Source: Kitasatospora phosalacinea
GTDB lineage: Bacteria; Actinomycetota; Actinomycetes; Streptomycetales; Streptomycetaceae
NCBI RefSeq assembly: GCF_000716545.1
Contig: NZ_JNWZ01000032.1
Location: 1-64,000, forward strand
Direction: 5' to 3'
DNA length: 64,000 bases
A program made the position numbers and the translations under genes. Below the pieces are notes generated by a model. It ran no database searches. It worked only from the letters and a program-made list of their open reading frames with translations, and was not told the origin of the DNA. This document shows, one piece after another, positions 41,937 through 50,078 of the stretch. How positions within the stretch are numbered: position 1 is the first letter of the stretch; each line of letters begins with the position of its first letter.

Positions 41937-42758
41937 ATGCGGGTAGAGCTGGCAGTGGACGCGCGCCGCCCCGACCGGGCCAATGAGGACTTCGTGGTCG
42001 CCACCCCGGAGGCGCTCGTCCTCCTGGACGGCTCCAGCGCACCGGACTCCCTGCGGTCCGGCTGCACCCACGGCATCGCCTGGTACGTGCGCCGCCTCGG
42101 CGTCCACCTGCTGACCAGGCTCACCGACCGGCTCGACCGCCCGATCGCCGACTGCCTGGCCGACGCGATAGCCGAGACCGCCGCGCTGCACGGCGGCGCC
42201 TGCGACCTGGCGAACCCGGCCACGCCCGCCGCCATGGTGGTCGCCGCCCGGCTGCGCGAGGACGCCCTGGAGTACCTGGTGCTCGGCGACTCCCTGCTGG
42301 TGCTGCACCTCAAGGACGGCCCGCCCCGGGTGATCGGTGACAACCAGCGCTTCCCCGGCGGCGAGGTGCTGCGCCGGCAGATCTGGTCGACCGTCCCGGG
42401 CAGCGCCGAGCGCGCCGCGCTCCACCTGCGGTACGCGGTCGCCGTCCGGGCCGCCCGCAACACCGGCCACGGCCCGTGGATCGCCGCCGCCACCCCGCAC
42501 GCCGCCGCGCACGCCGAGACCGGCGCCGTCGCCCGGGCCGACCTGCACGGCGTGGCCGCCCTCTCCGACGGCGCCGCCCGCTACACCGACCGCCTGGAGC
42601 TGGGCAGTTGGGCCGACGCCGTCCGGCTGCTCGCGGAGGCGGGCCCGGCCGAGCTGATCGCCCAGGTCCGGGCTGCGGAGCGCACCGACGCCGCCTGCCG
42701 GCGCTGGCCCCGCGGCAAGGCGCACGACGACGCGGCCGCGCTCTACGCCCGTCTCTGA
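41937..42758 (+). CDS. PP2C-like protein phosphatase domain protein
   Basis: The 273-residue product has the PP2C metal-binding pattern: RANEDFVVATPEALVLLDGS (first Asp pair, about 13-32), YLVLGDSLLVLH (about 119), ALSDGAARYTD (about 208) and a closing HDDAAALYARL. PP2C enzymes are Mn2+/Mg2+-dependent Ser/Thr phosphatases; the sequence is shorter and more diverged than stand-alone enzymes, so activity is not certain. It is convergent with the maltokinase-cap gene at 42779-43336. Confidence 0.75.
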   Translation: MRVELAVDARRPDRANEDFVVATPEALVLLDGSSAPDSLRSGCTHGIAWYVRRLGVHLLTRLTDRLDRPIADCLADAIAETAALHGGACDLANPATPAAMVVAARLREDALEYLVLGDSLLVLHLKDGPPRVIGDNQRFPGGEVLRRQIWSTVPGSAERAALHLRYAVAVRAARNTGHGPWIAAATPHAAAHAETGAVARADLHGVAALSDGAARYTDRLELGSWADAVRLLAEAGPAELIAQVRAAERTDAACRRWPRGKAHDDAAALYARL

Positions 42759-42778
42759 CGACCCGTCGGCCCGGCTCC

Positions 42779-43336
42779 TCAGCCCCGGCCGTCCGCCACG
42801 AACACCGCCCGCCGCGCCGTCCCGTCCGGAGCGGTGTACCCGGCCACCACCTCGCCCGGTGCGGGCTCCCCGGCGGGGTCGACGGGCACCAGCACCCGGC
42901 GCAGCACCGGTTCGGCCCCGCCCGCCACCGGCGCCACCGCCACGCCGTCGTCGGCCGTGTCGCTCTCGGACTGCCGCTGCGGCACCGCCTCCCCGCGCAG
43001 CAGCCGCGCCAACTGCTCGCGCACCACCGGGTCCTGGGCGCCGTCGTAGAACCAGCGCGTCCCCAGCACCCCGTGCTCGGCCGTCCCGATCAGCGCCCCT
43101 TCCGGCGCTCCCTCCAGCGGCGCGCCCCGGTAGGCCATCGGCACCAGGTAGGCGTCCCGGTCGTCCGTCACCACCAGCAGCTCGATGCCCACCTCGCCCT
43201 CCGGGTCGTCCAGCCGGAACCCGCCCGCCCGGGCCAACTCCCCGCCGCCGGGCCGGAACCAGCCCTGTTCCGGCAGCCATTTCGCCAGCAGCTCCAGCTT
43301 GCCCGGTTCGATCGTGGTGTGGTGGATCGTCGCCAT
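42779..43336 (-). CDS. Maltokinase N-terminal cap-like protein
   Basis: The 185-residue product opens TIEPGKLELLAKWLPEQGWF and resembles the N-terminal cap domain of maltokinase, as found in small stand-alone actinobacterial proteins, often labelled glucan branching protein. It lacks any kinase domain. The middle contains LVVTDDRDAYLVPMAYRGAP and IGTAEHGVLGTRWFYDGAQD, the usual landmarks. It probably binds sugar or polysaccharide; catalytic activity is not supported. Confidence 0.75.
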   Translation of the reverse strand: MATIHHTTIEPGKLELLAKWLPEQGWFRPGGGELARAGGFRLDDPEGEVGIELLVVTDDRDAYLVPMAYRGAPLEGAPEGALIGTAEHGVLGTRWFYDGAQDPVVREQLARLLRGEAVPQRQSESDTADDGVAVAPVAGGAEPVLRRVLVPVDPAGEPAPGEVVAGYTAPDGTARRAVFVADGRG

Positions 43337-43431
43337 TGCCGCTCTCCCGGTCCGTCGGTTCGCAATGCCCCCAGCCTACGAACCCGGGCCGGTAGCGTGG
43401 TGCGCGGAACGGGAACGCGGGGAGGACGGTC

Positions 43432-44310
43432 GTGGGCATCAGGCGGGTCGGCGAGGAGGCCGGACGGCGGGCCGGGGCGGCGCTCGGGTCGGTGTCGGGC
43501 GCCGTGACGGGGGCGGTCTCGGGCGCGGTGGCCTCGGCCCGGGCCAAGGCCGGGTCGGACTGGGCGCGGCGGGCACTGGAGACCCACCCGAAGCCGGAGG
43601 TGCCGCCGACGGAGGACTGGGAGGTCTCGCTCGCGGGGCTGGTCGGCCGGCTGCCGCACGTCCCGGGCCCGGCGGTGCGGCTGCTGCACCTGCTGGACGG
43701 GCTCGGCCAGGTCGCGGTCGGGCCCGACGAGGTCGGCTTCGACGGGGAGTCCGTCGCCTGGGACAAGGTGCTGGAGATCCGCTGCCACAGCACCGTCGAC
43801 CTGCTGCCGGACGTGGTGGTCGAGCGCGAGGTGGACCGGATCCGCGAGTTCCTGCCGCCCGTCCCCGGCCGCAAGTGGCTGGTCACCAAGGCCGCCGAGG
43901 CGCTGCTCACCGTCGCCCTGGCCGCGACCGCCGCCGCCGAGCGGCAGGAGCGCTCGCTGCCCTGCGAGATCGTCGCGAAGAACCTGATCGGCCGTCCGAA
44001 GAACCTGGCCGGCGGCCTGTTCGCGGCCTCCGCGCTCACCCTGGTCCCGGAGGCGGGTGACGCGCTCCTCGCCGTCGCCCGGGAACGCGGCATCCCGGTC
44101 ACCGTCGTCGACGACCCGATGACCGGCCTGCACGCCGAACGCGCCGCCCAACTCCGCGGCGCCACCGACCGGCTCACCGAGGCGCTGCGCCGCCTGCGGG
44201 CCGCCGACCCCGGCCCCGGGGCCGAGTCCGGGTCGGACAAGGCCGCAGCGGGCGCCGCCGTGCTCGCCGAACTCGACCTGCCGCCCGGCCCGGAGCCGCT
44301 GCGGGGCTGA
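43432..44310 (+). CDS. Uncharacterised alpha-helical protein
   Basis: GTG 43432 has a GGGGAGG ribosome-binding site. The 292-residue product begins with an Ala/Gly/Val-rich stretch (GAALGSVSGAVTGAVSGAVA), then a soluble domain containing EVGFDGESVAWDKVLEIRCH and WLVTKAAEALLTVALAATAA. The middle resembles a PH-like region followed by helices. I do not recognise the family. No signal peptide; weak membrane potential at the N-terminus. Confidence 0.6.
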   Translation: MGIRRVGEEAGRRAGAALGSVSGAVTGAVSGAVASARAKAGSDWARRALETHPKPEVPPTEDWEVSLAGLVGRLPHVPGPAVRLLHLLDGLGQVAVGPDEVGFDGESVAWDKVLEIRCHSTVDLLPDVVVEREVDRIREFLPPVPGRKWLVTKAAEALLTVALAATAAAERQERSLPCEIVAKNLIGRPKNLAGGLFAASALTLVPEAGDALLAVARERGIPVTVVDDPMTGLHAERAAQLRGATDRLTEALRRLRAADPGPGAESGSDKAAAGAAVLAELDLPPGPEPLRG

Positions 44311-44419
44311 CCGGGCCGGGCGTCGACCCGCCCGCGCCGTCCGCGGTCCGGCCGTCCTCGTGCCCGTCCGCCTCCTCCCGGGGGCGCCGTCCGAGTTGCC
44401 CCCGGCGGGGGCCACCGGT

Positions 44420-45595
44420 TCAGCGGGTCACGGAGAAGGGCAGTTCCACGGGCACGTCGCCCGTGCCGGCGAGGTCGGTGCCGACGACGGTCAGCCGGCC
44501 CTCGACGCTCACGAGGCCGCTGGGGCGGCGCCCGCCGGAGGCGGTGCCCTGCGGGACGTCCAGCGGTTCCCAGCCGTGCCGGGTCAGCTGGGCGCCGGTC
44601 GGCCGGTAGACGCCGTCGACGAGCGCGGTTCCGACGACGGCCACCCCGCCCGGGGTGCGGACGAGGCCGTAGAGCCGTCCCGCGTCGATGCCGGTCTCCT
44701 GGTACGTCCAGCGGTGGCCGTCGTAGTGGGCGACGATCGGCTTGTCCTGGTGGGACGGGCCGATCTCGGCGCCCGCCGCCCAGATGTCGTTCGGGCCCGC
44801 CGCGACCAGGCGGGTGAGCTCGCCGGAGCGGGAGTCCGGTTCCGGCGTGGCGGCCTCGGTCCAGGCGTGGCCGTCGTAGTGCAGCAGCAGCGGGCGCGTC
44901 CAGCCGTCCTCGGTGCCGACGTTGCCGGAGGCCCAGACGTCGGAGGGGCCGTTGGCGACCACGGCGGAGAGCGTCCAGTAGTCGGTGCCGAGGTCGGGGG
45001 TCGGCACCTGCTGCCAGGACTCGCCGTCCCAGTGGTCGATCACGCCGTAGAAGGTCAGGTAGTCGTCCGGCTGGTAGTAGCCGACCGCCCACACGTCGTC
45101 CGGGCCGCCGGCCGCCGCGAACCCGTTCAGCCCGCCGCCCATGGCGTGGTCGGGCAGCGGTGCGTCCTGCACCTGCCAGTGCCCGGCGCGGTACCGGCCG
45201 GTCGCGACGCTGCCGCCCTGCCGGCTGCCGGTCACCCAGGTGCTGCCGGAGCCGTCCGGGACGGCGGTCGACGCGCGCAGGCCCTCCGGGAGGGCGAACT
45301 CGCGCCAGGGGCCCTCGGAGCCGTCCCGGGTGAAGGCCACCGGCGACACGGTGGTCTCCCGGCCCTGCCCGCTCCGTCGGCTGCCGACCGCCAAGGTGGT
45401 GTGGCCGCCGATCTTGGCCGCGCTGCTGATGCCGGCGTTCCCGGCGGGGAAGGCGTCCGTCGTCCAGGCCCGGGCGTCCGGGGTGCGGACCGCCCGGACG
45501 CTCGGCGGTGCCACGGACCGGGCGTTCGCGGGGGTGGCCGCGGCCAGCAGGGCGGCGGCCAGCAGCAGGGTGGTCGTGGTGGTGCGGTGCTTCAT
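44420..45595 (-). CDS. Secreted beta-propeller-like protein
   Basis: ATG 45595 follows GGAGGAGAG. The 391-residue product has a signal peptide (about 1-26, ending ANA) and no membrane anchor, so it should be secreted. The body repeats a motif of the type GPxDVWAxGxxxx...WDGxxWxxVPTP (GPSDVWASGNVGTE, GPNDIWAAGAEIG, GPDDVWAVGYYQP), typical of tandem blades in a propeller. The function cannot be assigned; similar proteins in streptomycetes are exported and unannotated. Confidence 0.75.
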   Translation of the reverse strand: MKHRTTTTTLLLAAALLAAATPANARSVAPPSVRAVRTPDARAWTTDAFPAGNAGISSAAKIGGHTTLAVGSRRSGQGRETTVSPVAFTRDGSEGPWREFALPEGLRASTAVPDGSGSTWVTGSRQGGSVATGRYRAGHWQVQDAPLPDHAMGGGLNGFAAAGGPDDVWAVGYYQPDDYLTFYGVIDHWDGESWQQVPTPDLGTDYWTLSAVVANGPSDVWASGNVGTEDGWTRPLLLHYDGHAWTEAATPEPDSRSGELTRLVAAGPNDIWAAGAEIGPSHQDKPIVAHYDGHRWTYQETGIDAGRLYGLVRTPGGVAVVGTALVDGVYRPTGAQLTRHGWEPLDVPQGTASGGRRPSGLVSVEGRLTVVGTDLAGTGDVPVELPFSVTR

Positions 45596-45747
45596 CGGTC
45601 TCTCCTCCGTCGGGTCCCGCAGGGCGCGGGTCCGTTGAGACATGTGCATGACATGGAAGTGGTGCGGACCGTCGGCCGGGAACGGGTGCCGAGATCGGGG
45701 GCCGGCACCCGCTCCGGCTCGACCGCCCGGACGGCCGGTGCGGTGCC

Positions 45748-46638
45748 CTACTGCTCGTACGCGGTGGAGTGGACCTGGGCCGCCTCCACCGGGTGGAGGT
45801 CGCCCTCGTCGAGCAGCGCCACGACCCGGGGCTGCTCGGCGAAGGCGACGATCTGATCGACCGTCAGCGGTGACGAGGCCGGGCCGCCGGCCCCTCGCGA
45901 GTACGGGTTGACGCTCAGGTCCACGTCGCTGTTGCCGAGCCGGAAGCTCACGCTGGTCGAGGTCCGCCCGTCGCCGTCCAGCGCCGCCCAGGTGATGGCC
46001 GTGACGCTGTCGGTCAGCTGGATCCGCTTGCAGGTCGAGCTCTTCACCTGCACCTCCTGCCCGATCGGGCTGTTCGAGCAGGATCCGTCCGGCGCGCCCG
46101 AGTCGACGTGGGGGCGCACCGAGAACCGCAGCAGGAGGTCGCCCTGCGCGGTCTTCCCCAGGTAGTCGGAGACGTGGTCGCTGAGCAGGCTGACCTCGCC
46201 GATCTCCGCCGGCAGCAGGTCCTGCAGCACGGCGGCGCTCCGCTGCCGGAAGTCCTCGATCCGCAGCCGCTCCGCCTCCGGGACCGCCGGGGCGGACTGC
46301 GAGGGGTCGGGGGACGCGGTCGGGGCGACCGTCGTGGTGGGGAAGACCCGCGGACTCGCGCCCGCCCCCGCGGCCATCTGCAACGGCGCCGGCCCCGTGC
46401 CGCCGCTCCCGCTCGCGGGGGCGGGGAGGAAGGCCAACCCCGTCGCGGCCAGCGCCGCCGTGCACACCGCCGCCCCGCCGATCGCCAGCCGCGACCGCAG
46501 CCGCCGCCGGCGCCCCTCCCGCACCGCCCTGGCCGTCAGCCCGACCGGCTCGGCCAGGGCGTCGGTGATCCGGCTCATCTCGCCCCTGACGAAGAGCGCC
46601 CCGGACGTCTGCTCCTGGTCGTGCTCCTGCTCCTGCAC
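45748..46638 (-). CDS. Membrane protein, probable anti-sigma partner of SigE-family sigma
   Basis: GTG 46638 has AGGAG upstream and lies 42 bases beyond the sigma factor stop, so it is co-transcribed with it. The 296-residue product has a cytoplasmic N-terminus of about 45 residues, one span (about 50-72, LAIGGAAVCTAALAATGLAF) and a large extracellular domain with two cysteines (GSCSNSP and SSTCKRI). Single-span proteins after SigE-family sigma genes often regulate them. The short cytoplasmic part could hold the sigma, but I see no ZAS zinc motif. Confidence 0.6.
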   Translation of the reverse strand: MQEQEHDQEQTSGALFVRGEMSRITDALAEPVGLTARAVREGRRRRLRSRLAIGGAAVCTAALAATGLAFLPAPASGSGGTGPAPLQMAAGAGASPRVFPTTTVAPTASPDPSQSAPAVPEAERLRIEDFRQRSAAVLQDLLPAEIGEVSLLSDHVSDYLGKTAQGDLLLRFSVRPHVDSGAPDGSCSNSPIGQEVQVKSSTCKRIQLTDSVTAITWAALDGDGRTSTSVSFRLGNSDVDLSVNPYSRGAGGPASSPLTVDQIVAFAEQPRVVALLDEGDLHPVEAAQVHSTAYEQ

Positions 46639-46680
46639 GTCAAAGCTCCTTCATTCTCGGTGTCTTGGTGCCCGGGTGTC

Positions 46681-47184
46681 TCAGACGGACGCGTAGGGGC
46701 TGGACTCGCCCAACTGCTCGCGGAGCCTGGCCAGTGCGCGCGAGCACTGGCTCTTGACGGTGCCGGGGCTGCAGCCGAGCAGGTCGGCGACGGTCTCCAC
46801 GCTCAGGTCCTCCCAGTACCGCAGGACCACCATCGCCCTTGCCCGACCCGGCAGTTCGGCCAGCGCGTCCATCAGCGTCACCCGCAGGTCGGTGTCCTCG
46901 CCGGGCGAGGTCTCGGGCCGCGAGGCCAGCAGCCCGAACCGCCGGGCCACCGCCCGCCTGCGCTGCTCGCCCAGGAACGTCCGGGTCAGCACCGTCTTGG
47001 CGTAGGCGTCGAGGTGTTCCATCCGCGAGACCCGCCGCCAGTGCGCGAACAGCTTGGCCAGCGTCGTCTGGGTGAGGTCCTCGGCCCGGTGGGTGTCCCC
47101 GCACAGCAGGTACGCCGTCCGGTACAGCCGGCGCTCGCTCCCCGCCGCGTACTCCTCGAAGCTCAACTCGTCGTGTCCGCGCAT
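46681..47184 (-). CDS. SigE-family ECF RNA polymerase sigma factor
   Basis: ATG 47184 is chosen; a GTG at 47208 is also in frame. The 167-residue product has sigma region 2 (about 10-75; THRAEDLTQTTLAKLFAHW) and region 4 (about 105-155; LSVETVADLLGCSPGTVKSQ), the extracytoplasmic-function layout that redirects RNA polymerase to a small set of promoters. It belongs to the SigE-type actinobacterial subgroup (short, no C-terminal extension). The membrane protein gene 45748-46638 follows and likely modulates it. Confidence 0.88.
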   Translation of the reverse strand: MRGHDELSFEEYAAGSERRLYRTAYLLCGDTHRAEDLTQTTLAKLFAHWRRVSRMEHLDAYAKTVLTRTFLGEQRRRAVARRFGLLASRPETSPGEDTDLRVTLMDALAELPGRARAMVVLRYWEDLSVETVADLLGCSPGTVKSQCSRALARLREQLGESSPYASV

Positions 47185-47269
47185 CCGTTCCCCCGCCCCT
47201 CCGGCCACCCGCCCCTGTCAACCGTTCTCAATGCGCGAGCCCCCGGGGAGGTTGAGCCCGGACGCGGAA

Positions 47270-47310
47270 AAGCCCGTACCCGCCGCTCCACAGCCGGCAG
47301 GTACGGGCCT
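47270..47310 (-). terminator. Hairpin after the Excalibur gene
   Basis: Arms GCCCGTACC (47272-47280) and GGTACGGGC (47300-47308) form a 9-base stem, with further pairing inside the 19-base loop. It begins 19 bases past the stop of 47328-47924. Confidence 0.65.
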
Positions 47311-47327
47311 CTCGCCGCTCAGGGGGA

Positions 47328-47924
47328 CTACTTCTCGCAGGCCACCCCGTCACCGTCCCGGTCGAGCGCCGAACGGTACCCAGGCTCCCCCCGGTGCAGC
47401 GGCGCGGCCCCGGCCGCCTTCGCCTCCGTGCAGTTCTTGTAGTACGCCGCCGCCTGCTCGGTGGTCCGGGCCGGCTCGGGCTCGGCCGCCGGGGGCGGCG
47501 TGGTGGGCGCCTGCGCCTGCGGAGTCGGCGTCGGCGTCGGGGTCGGCTCCGGAGTCGGAGTCGGAGTCGGGCTGGGCGTCGGATCCGGCGTGGGCGTGGG
47601 CGTGGGGCTCGGCGTCGGAGTGGGCGTCGGCTCCGGCGCGGGGCTGTCGCTCGCCACCGGGCCCGGCGAGGCGGTGGTGGCCGCCGGGGCGGGCACGGGT
47701 TCGGTGCCCCTCTTCTCCGACCCGAACATCATCGCGAGCCAGACGAACGACATCACCGCGCACCACACCACCAGCAGCACCTTCACCCCCCGGTGCAGCC
47801 GCCGCGAACGCCACGCCATCACCCCGGCCACCGGCGGCAGGAAGACCAGCAGCGCGATCCGCGCCACCCGGTTCCCCGTCGTCCGCTGCTCCGGCATGGT
47901 CGATGGCGCCTGGTACGGGTTCAC
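47328..47924 (-). CDS. Membrane-anchored Excalibur-domain protein
   Basis: GTG 47924 is preferred, with GAGGGA at a fair distance. The 198-residue product has two hydrophobic segments near the N-terminus (VARIALLVFLPPVAGVMAW and VKVLLVVWCAVMSFVWLAM), then a long Pro/Thr/Glu repeat (PTPTPTPSPTPTP) acting as a cell-wall spacer. The C-terminal Excalibur motif (about 160-197) has YYKNCTEAKAAG and DRDGDGVACEK, the calcium-binding DxDxDGxxCE signature. It probably displays a Ca2+-binding domain on the outer surface. Confidence 0.85.
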   Translation of the reverse strand: MNPYQAPSTMPEQRTTGNRVARIALLVFLPPVAGVMAWRSRRLHRGVKVLLVVWCAVMSFVWLAMMFGSEKRGTEPVPAPAATTASPGPVASDSPAPEPTPTPTPSPTPTPTPDPTPSPTPTPTPEPTPTPTPTPQAQAPTTPPPAAEPEPARTTEQAAAYYKNCTEAKAAGAAPLHRGEPGYRSALDRDGDGVACEK

Positions 47925-48216
47925 AGGTGTGTCCCTCGGGTGGTCGGATGTGAATGAGGCGTGATCATCCTCGATCCCCACCGCGTCCCCGCGCCCGCGT
48001 TCACCGGAGCCGTGACCGAACCGGAAGCAAACCGTCCACGAGCGGCCCTCCGGGACCGGCACCTCGGCCTGTCGCTCGGCGGCGGGCCGGTCGTGGTGGT
48101 CCCGTCCGCCGATCACCGGCGGACCGGGGTCAAGAGCCCGACCGCGCCGAGGAGTTCGGCCGCCCCGTCGCGGCCTGGGACGGCCCGCCGGGGCGGGGTG
48201 GCGGGGGCTTGAACGG

Positions 48217-48261
48217 CCGAAGCCCGCACGGCCCGCCGGGGGTGCGGGGTGCGGGCTTCGG
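48217..48261 (-). terminator. Hairpin after the pirin gene
   Basis: A perfect 13-base stem (CCGAAGCCCGCAC at 48217-48229 with 48249-48261) and 19-base loop lies 21 bases after the pirin stop. Confidence 0.75.
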
Positions 48262-48281
48262 GTCGACCGGCGGACAGTCGG

Positions 48282-49241
48282 TCAGTTGGCGTCGGCCGGG
48301 ACGGTGCCGAGCCGGCCGGCCTGGAAGTCCTCCATGGCCTGCTGGAGTTCGCGGTGGCTGTTCATCACGAACGGGCCGTACCAGGCGATGGGCTCGCGGA
48401 TGGGGAGGCCGCCGAGGAGGACGAACTCGAAGGTGGCCGAGCGGGAGTCCTGCTTCTCGTCGGCGCGGATGGTGAGGCTGTCGCCGTCGCCGAAGACCAC
48501 GGCCTGGCCGGTGCGGAAGGGGCGGCGCTCCTCGCCGGCGGAGCCGCTGCCGGCGAGGCCGTAGGCGAGGGCGTTGAAGTCGGGGCGCCAGGGGAGGGTG
48601 AGCTGGGCGCCGGGGGTGAGGGAGACGTGGGTCATGGTGATGGGGGTGTGGGTGGCGCCGGGGCCCTGGTGGCCGTCGATCTCGCCGGCGATGACGCGGA
48701 TCAGGGCGCCGCCGTCCGCGGAGGTGAGCAGCTTGACGCTGCCGCCGCGGATGTCCTGGTACTTCGGGGTGATCATCTTGTCCGAGGCGGGCAGGTTGAC
48801 CCAGAGCTGGAGGCCGTGGAACAGGCCGCCGGACATGACCAGGGACTCGGGCGGGGTCTCGATGTGCAGCAGGCCCGAGCCCGCCGTCATCCACTGGGTG
48901 TCGCCGTCGGTGATGACGCCGCCGCCGCCGTGCGAGTCACGGTGGATGAAGGTGCCGTCGATGATGTAGGTGACCGTCTCGAAGCCGCGGTGCGGGTGCC
49001 AGGGGGTGCCCTTGGGCTCGCCGGCCTCGTAGTCGACCTCGCCCATCTGGTCCATCATGATGAACGGGTCGAGGAACTTGGTGTTGATCTTCGCGAAGGC
49101 GCGGCGGACGGGGAAGCCCTCGCCCTCGTAGCCCTCGGGGGCGGTGGCCACGGTGAGGACCGGACGGGCGGTGCTGTGCGCCGGGTCGGGGGTGGTGACA
49201 CGGGGCAGGGTCAACGGGTTCTCGACGGTCACGGCGGGCAT
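48282..49241 (-). CDS. Pirin-family protein
   Basis: ATG 49241 follows AAGGAGG. The 319-residue product is a bicupin of the pirin family; the N-terminal cupin has the metal-binding pattern HPHRGFETVTYIIDG (about 82-96) with two more ligands in DGDTQWMTAGSG and HIETPP. Pirins bind iron, can act as quercetin dioxygenases and act in redox sensing. The long palindrome at 49281-49324 directly upstream looks like a MarR-type operator, so the gene may respond to oxidants or electrophiles. Confidence 0.9.
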   Translation of the reverse strand: MPAVTVENPLTLPRVTTPDPAHSTARPVLTVATAPEGYEGEGFPVRRAFAKINTKFLDPFIMMDQMGEVDYEAGEPKGTPWHPHRGFETVTYIIDGTFIHRDSHGGGGVITDGDTQWMTAGSGLLHIETPPESLVMSGGLFHGLQLWVNLPASDKMITPKYQDIRGGSVKLLTSADGGALIRVIAGEIDGHQGPGATHTPITMTHVSLTPGAQLTLPWRPDFNALAYGLAGSGSAGEERRPFRTGQAVVFGDGDSLTIRADEKQDSRSATFEFVLLGGLPIREPIAWYGPFVMNSHRELQQAMEDFQAGRLGTVPADAN

Positions 49242-49280
49242 GTCGGCCTCCTTCGGGGTCTGTGGCCTACGTCCACCACA

Positions 49281-49324
49281 GTAGTTCAATTCTCAACCAC
49301 TCGCAAGGTTGAACGTTGAACTAC
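49281..49324 (-). promoter_or_regulatory. MarR-type inverted repeat upstream of pirin
   Basis: Two 18-base arms (49281-49298, GTAGTTCAATTCTCAACC, and 49307-49324, GGTTGAACGTTGAACTAC) are inverted repeats matching at 15 of 18 positions across an 8-base spacer. The TTCAA/TTGAA-rich halves resemble MarR-family operators. It lies 40 to 83 bases before the pirin start. Confidence 0.6.
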
Positions 49325-49375
49325 ATGGACGCATTCCCGCCCGGACGGAGAGCCGAGGGTGGAGGGGGGAGGGGG

Positions 49376-49864
49376 TCAGCCGTACATGCGGCGCATGGTG
49401 AAGTCCACCATCTGCTCGACCGCGCGGGCGTCGAAGACCATCCGGTGCTCGCCCTCCATGTCGAGGGCGAAGCCGTACCCGGTGGGCAGCAGGTCGAGGA
49501 TCTCGGCGCCGGTCACCGAGAAGTGCTTGGAGTCCTTGCCCGCGTACCGCTTCAGCTCCTTGAGCGAGCTGAACATCGGGATCACCGGGGTCGGGGTGTT
49601 GTGCAGGGCCAGGAAGCCGGGCCGGTCGCCGCGCGGGCAGTACACCTTGGAGGTGATGAAGATGGCCTGGAAGTCCTCCACCGGCATCGCGCCGGTGGTG
49701 AAGGCGCGCACCGCGTCCGCCAGCGAGGGCGGCGAGGGCTCGGGGTAGAGCGACTGCTGGGCGGCCTGCGGGTCGCCGTACCCGGGGCCGGGCATGCCGG
49801 ACATCCCCTGCTGCATCTGCTGCTGGTAGGGGTCCTGGTAGGCGCTCTGCTCGTAGCCGTACAC
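49376..49864 (-). CDS. SseB-family protein
   Basis: I favour GTG 49864 (VYGYEQSAYQDPYQQQ), which gives 162 residues; the frame is open upstream. The Gln/Gly/Tyr-rich N-terminus precedes an SseB-like domain (about 60-160) with AFTTGAMPVEDFQAIFI, VIPMFSSLKELKRYAG and the closing DARAVEQMVDFTMRRM. SseB-type domains also occur in secretion-system and actinobacterial proteins of unknown role. The gene may be leaderless: TAGCCT lies about 13 bases before the GTG. Confidence 0.75.
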   Translation of the reverse strand: MYGYEQSAYQDPYQQQMQQGMSGMPGPGYGDPQAAQQSLYPEPSPPSLADAVRAFTTGAMPVEDFQAIFITSKVYCPRGDRPGFLALHNTPTPVIPMFSSLKELKRYAGKDSKHFSVTGAEILDLLPTGYGFALDMEGEHRMVFDARAVEQMVDFTMRRMYG

Positions 49865-49978
49865 GGGGACAAGGCTATCGGGCCCGCGCCCCGCTTGGGG
49901 GCGGGTGATCCGCACAATCCCGGGCGGGGCGCCATTGTGGGACGTGACCACGTTCATACCCCGGTCGCGTCAGGGGGC

Positions 49979-50004
49979 TTGAACAAGTTACCAACGGGTA
50001 GCAT
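49979..50004 (+). promoter_or_regulatory. Putative promoter/operator of the acyl-CoA dehydrogenase gene
   Basis: TTGAAC (49979-49984) is a good -35 candidate. It is followed by an imperfect palindrome, GTTACC (49987-49992) and GGTAGC (49997-50002), of the kind bound by fatty-acid regulators. The -10 box is uncertain. Confidence 0.35.
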
Positions 50005-50078
50005 CATGGGGCGTACTGGTGGGTAAGCGGTGCGCCGGAATCGGCCGCCCGTGGAGCAGACGAACCGGAGAAACGGTC

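Noticed and set aside
41637..45092. Minus-strand frame of about 1150 codons across several genes
   Set aside because: It is open because of GC-rich codon structure. Only its last 43 codons (the small membrane protein) and the part after 44420 correspond to real genes, in separate units.
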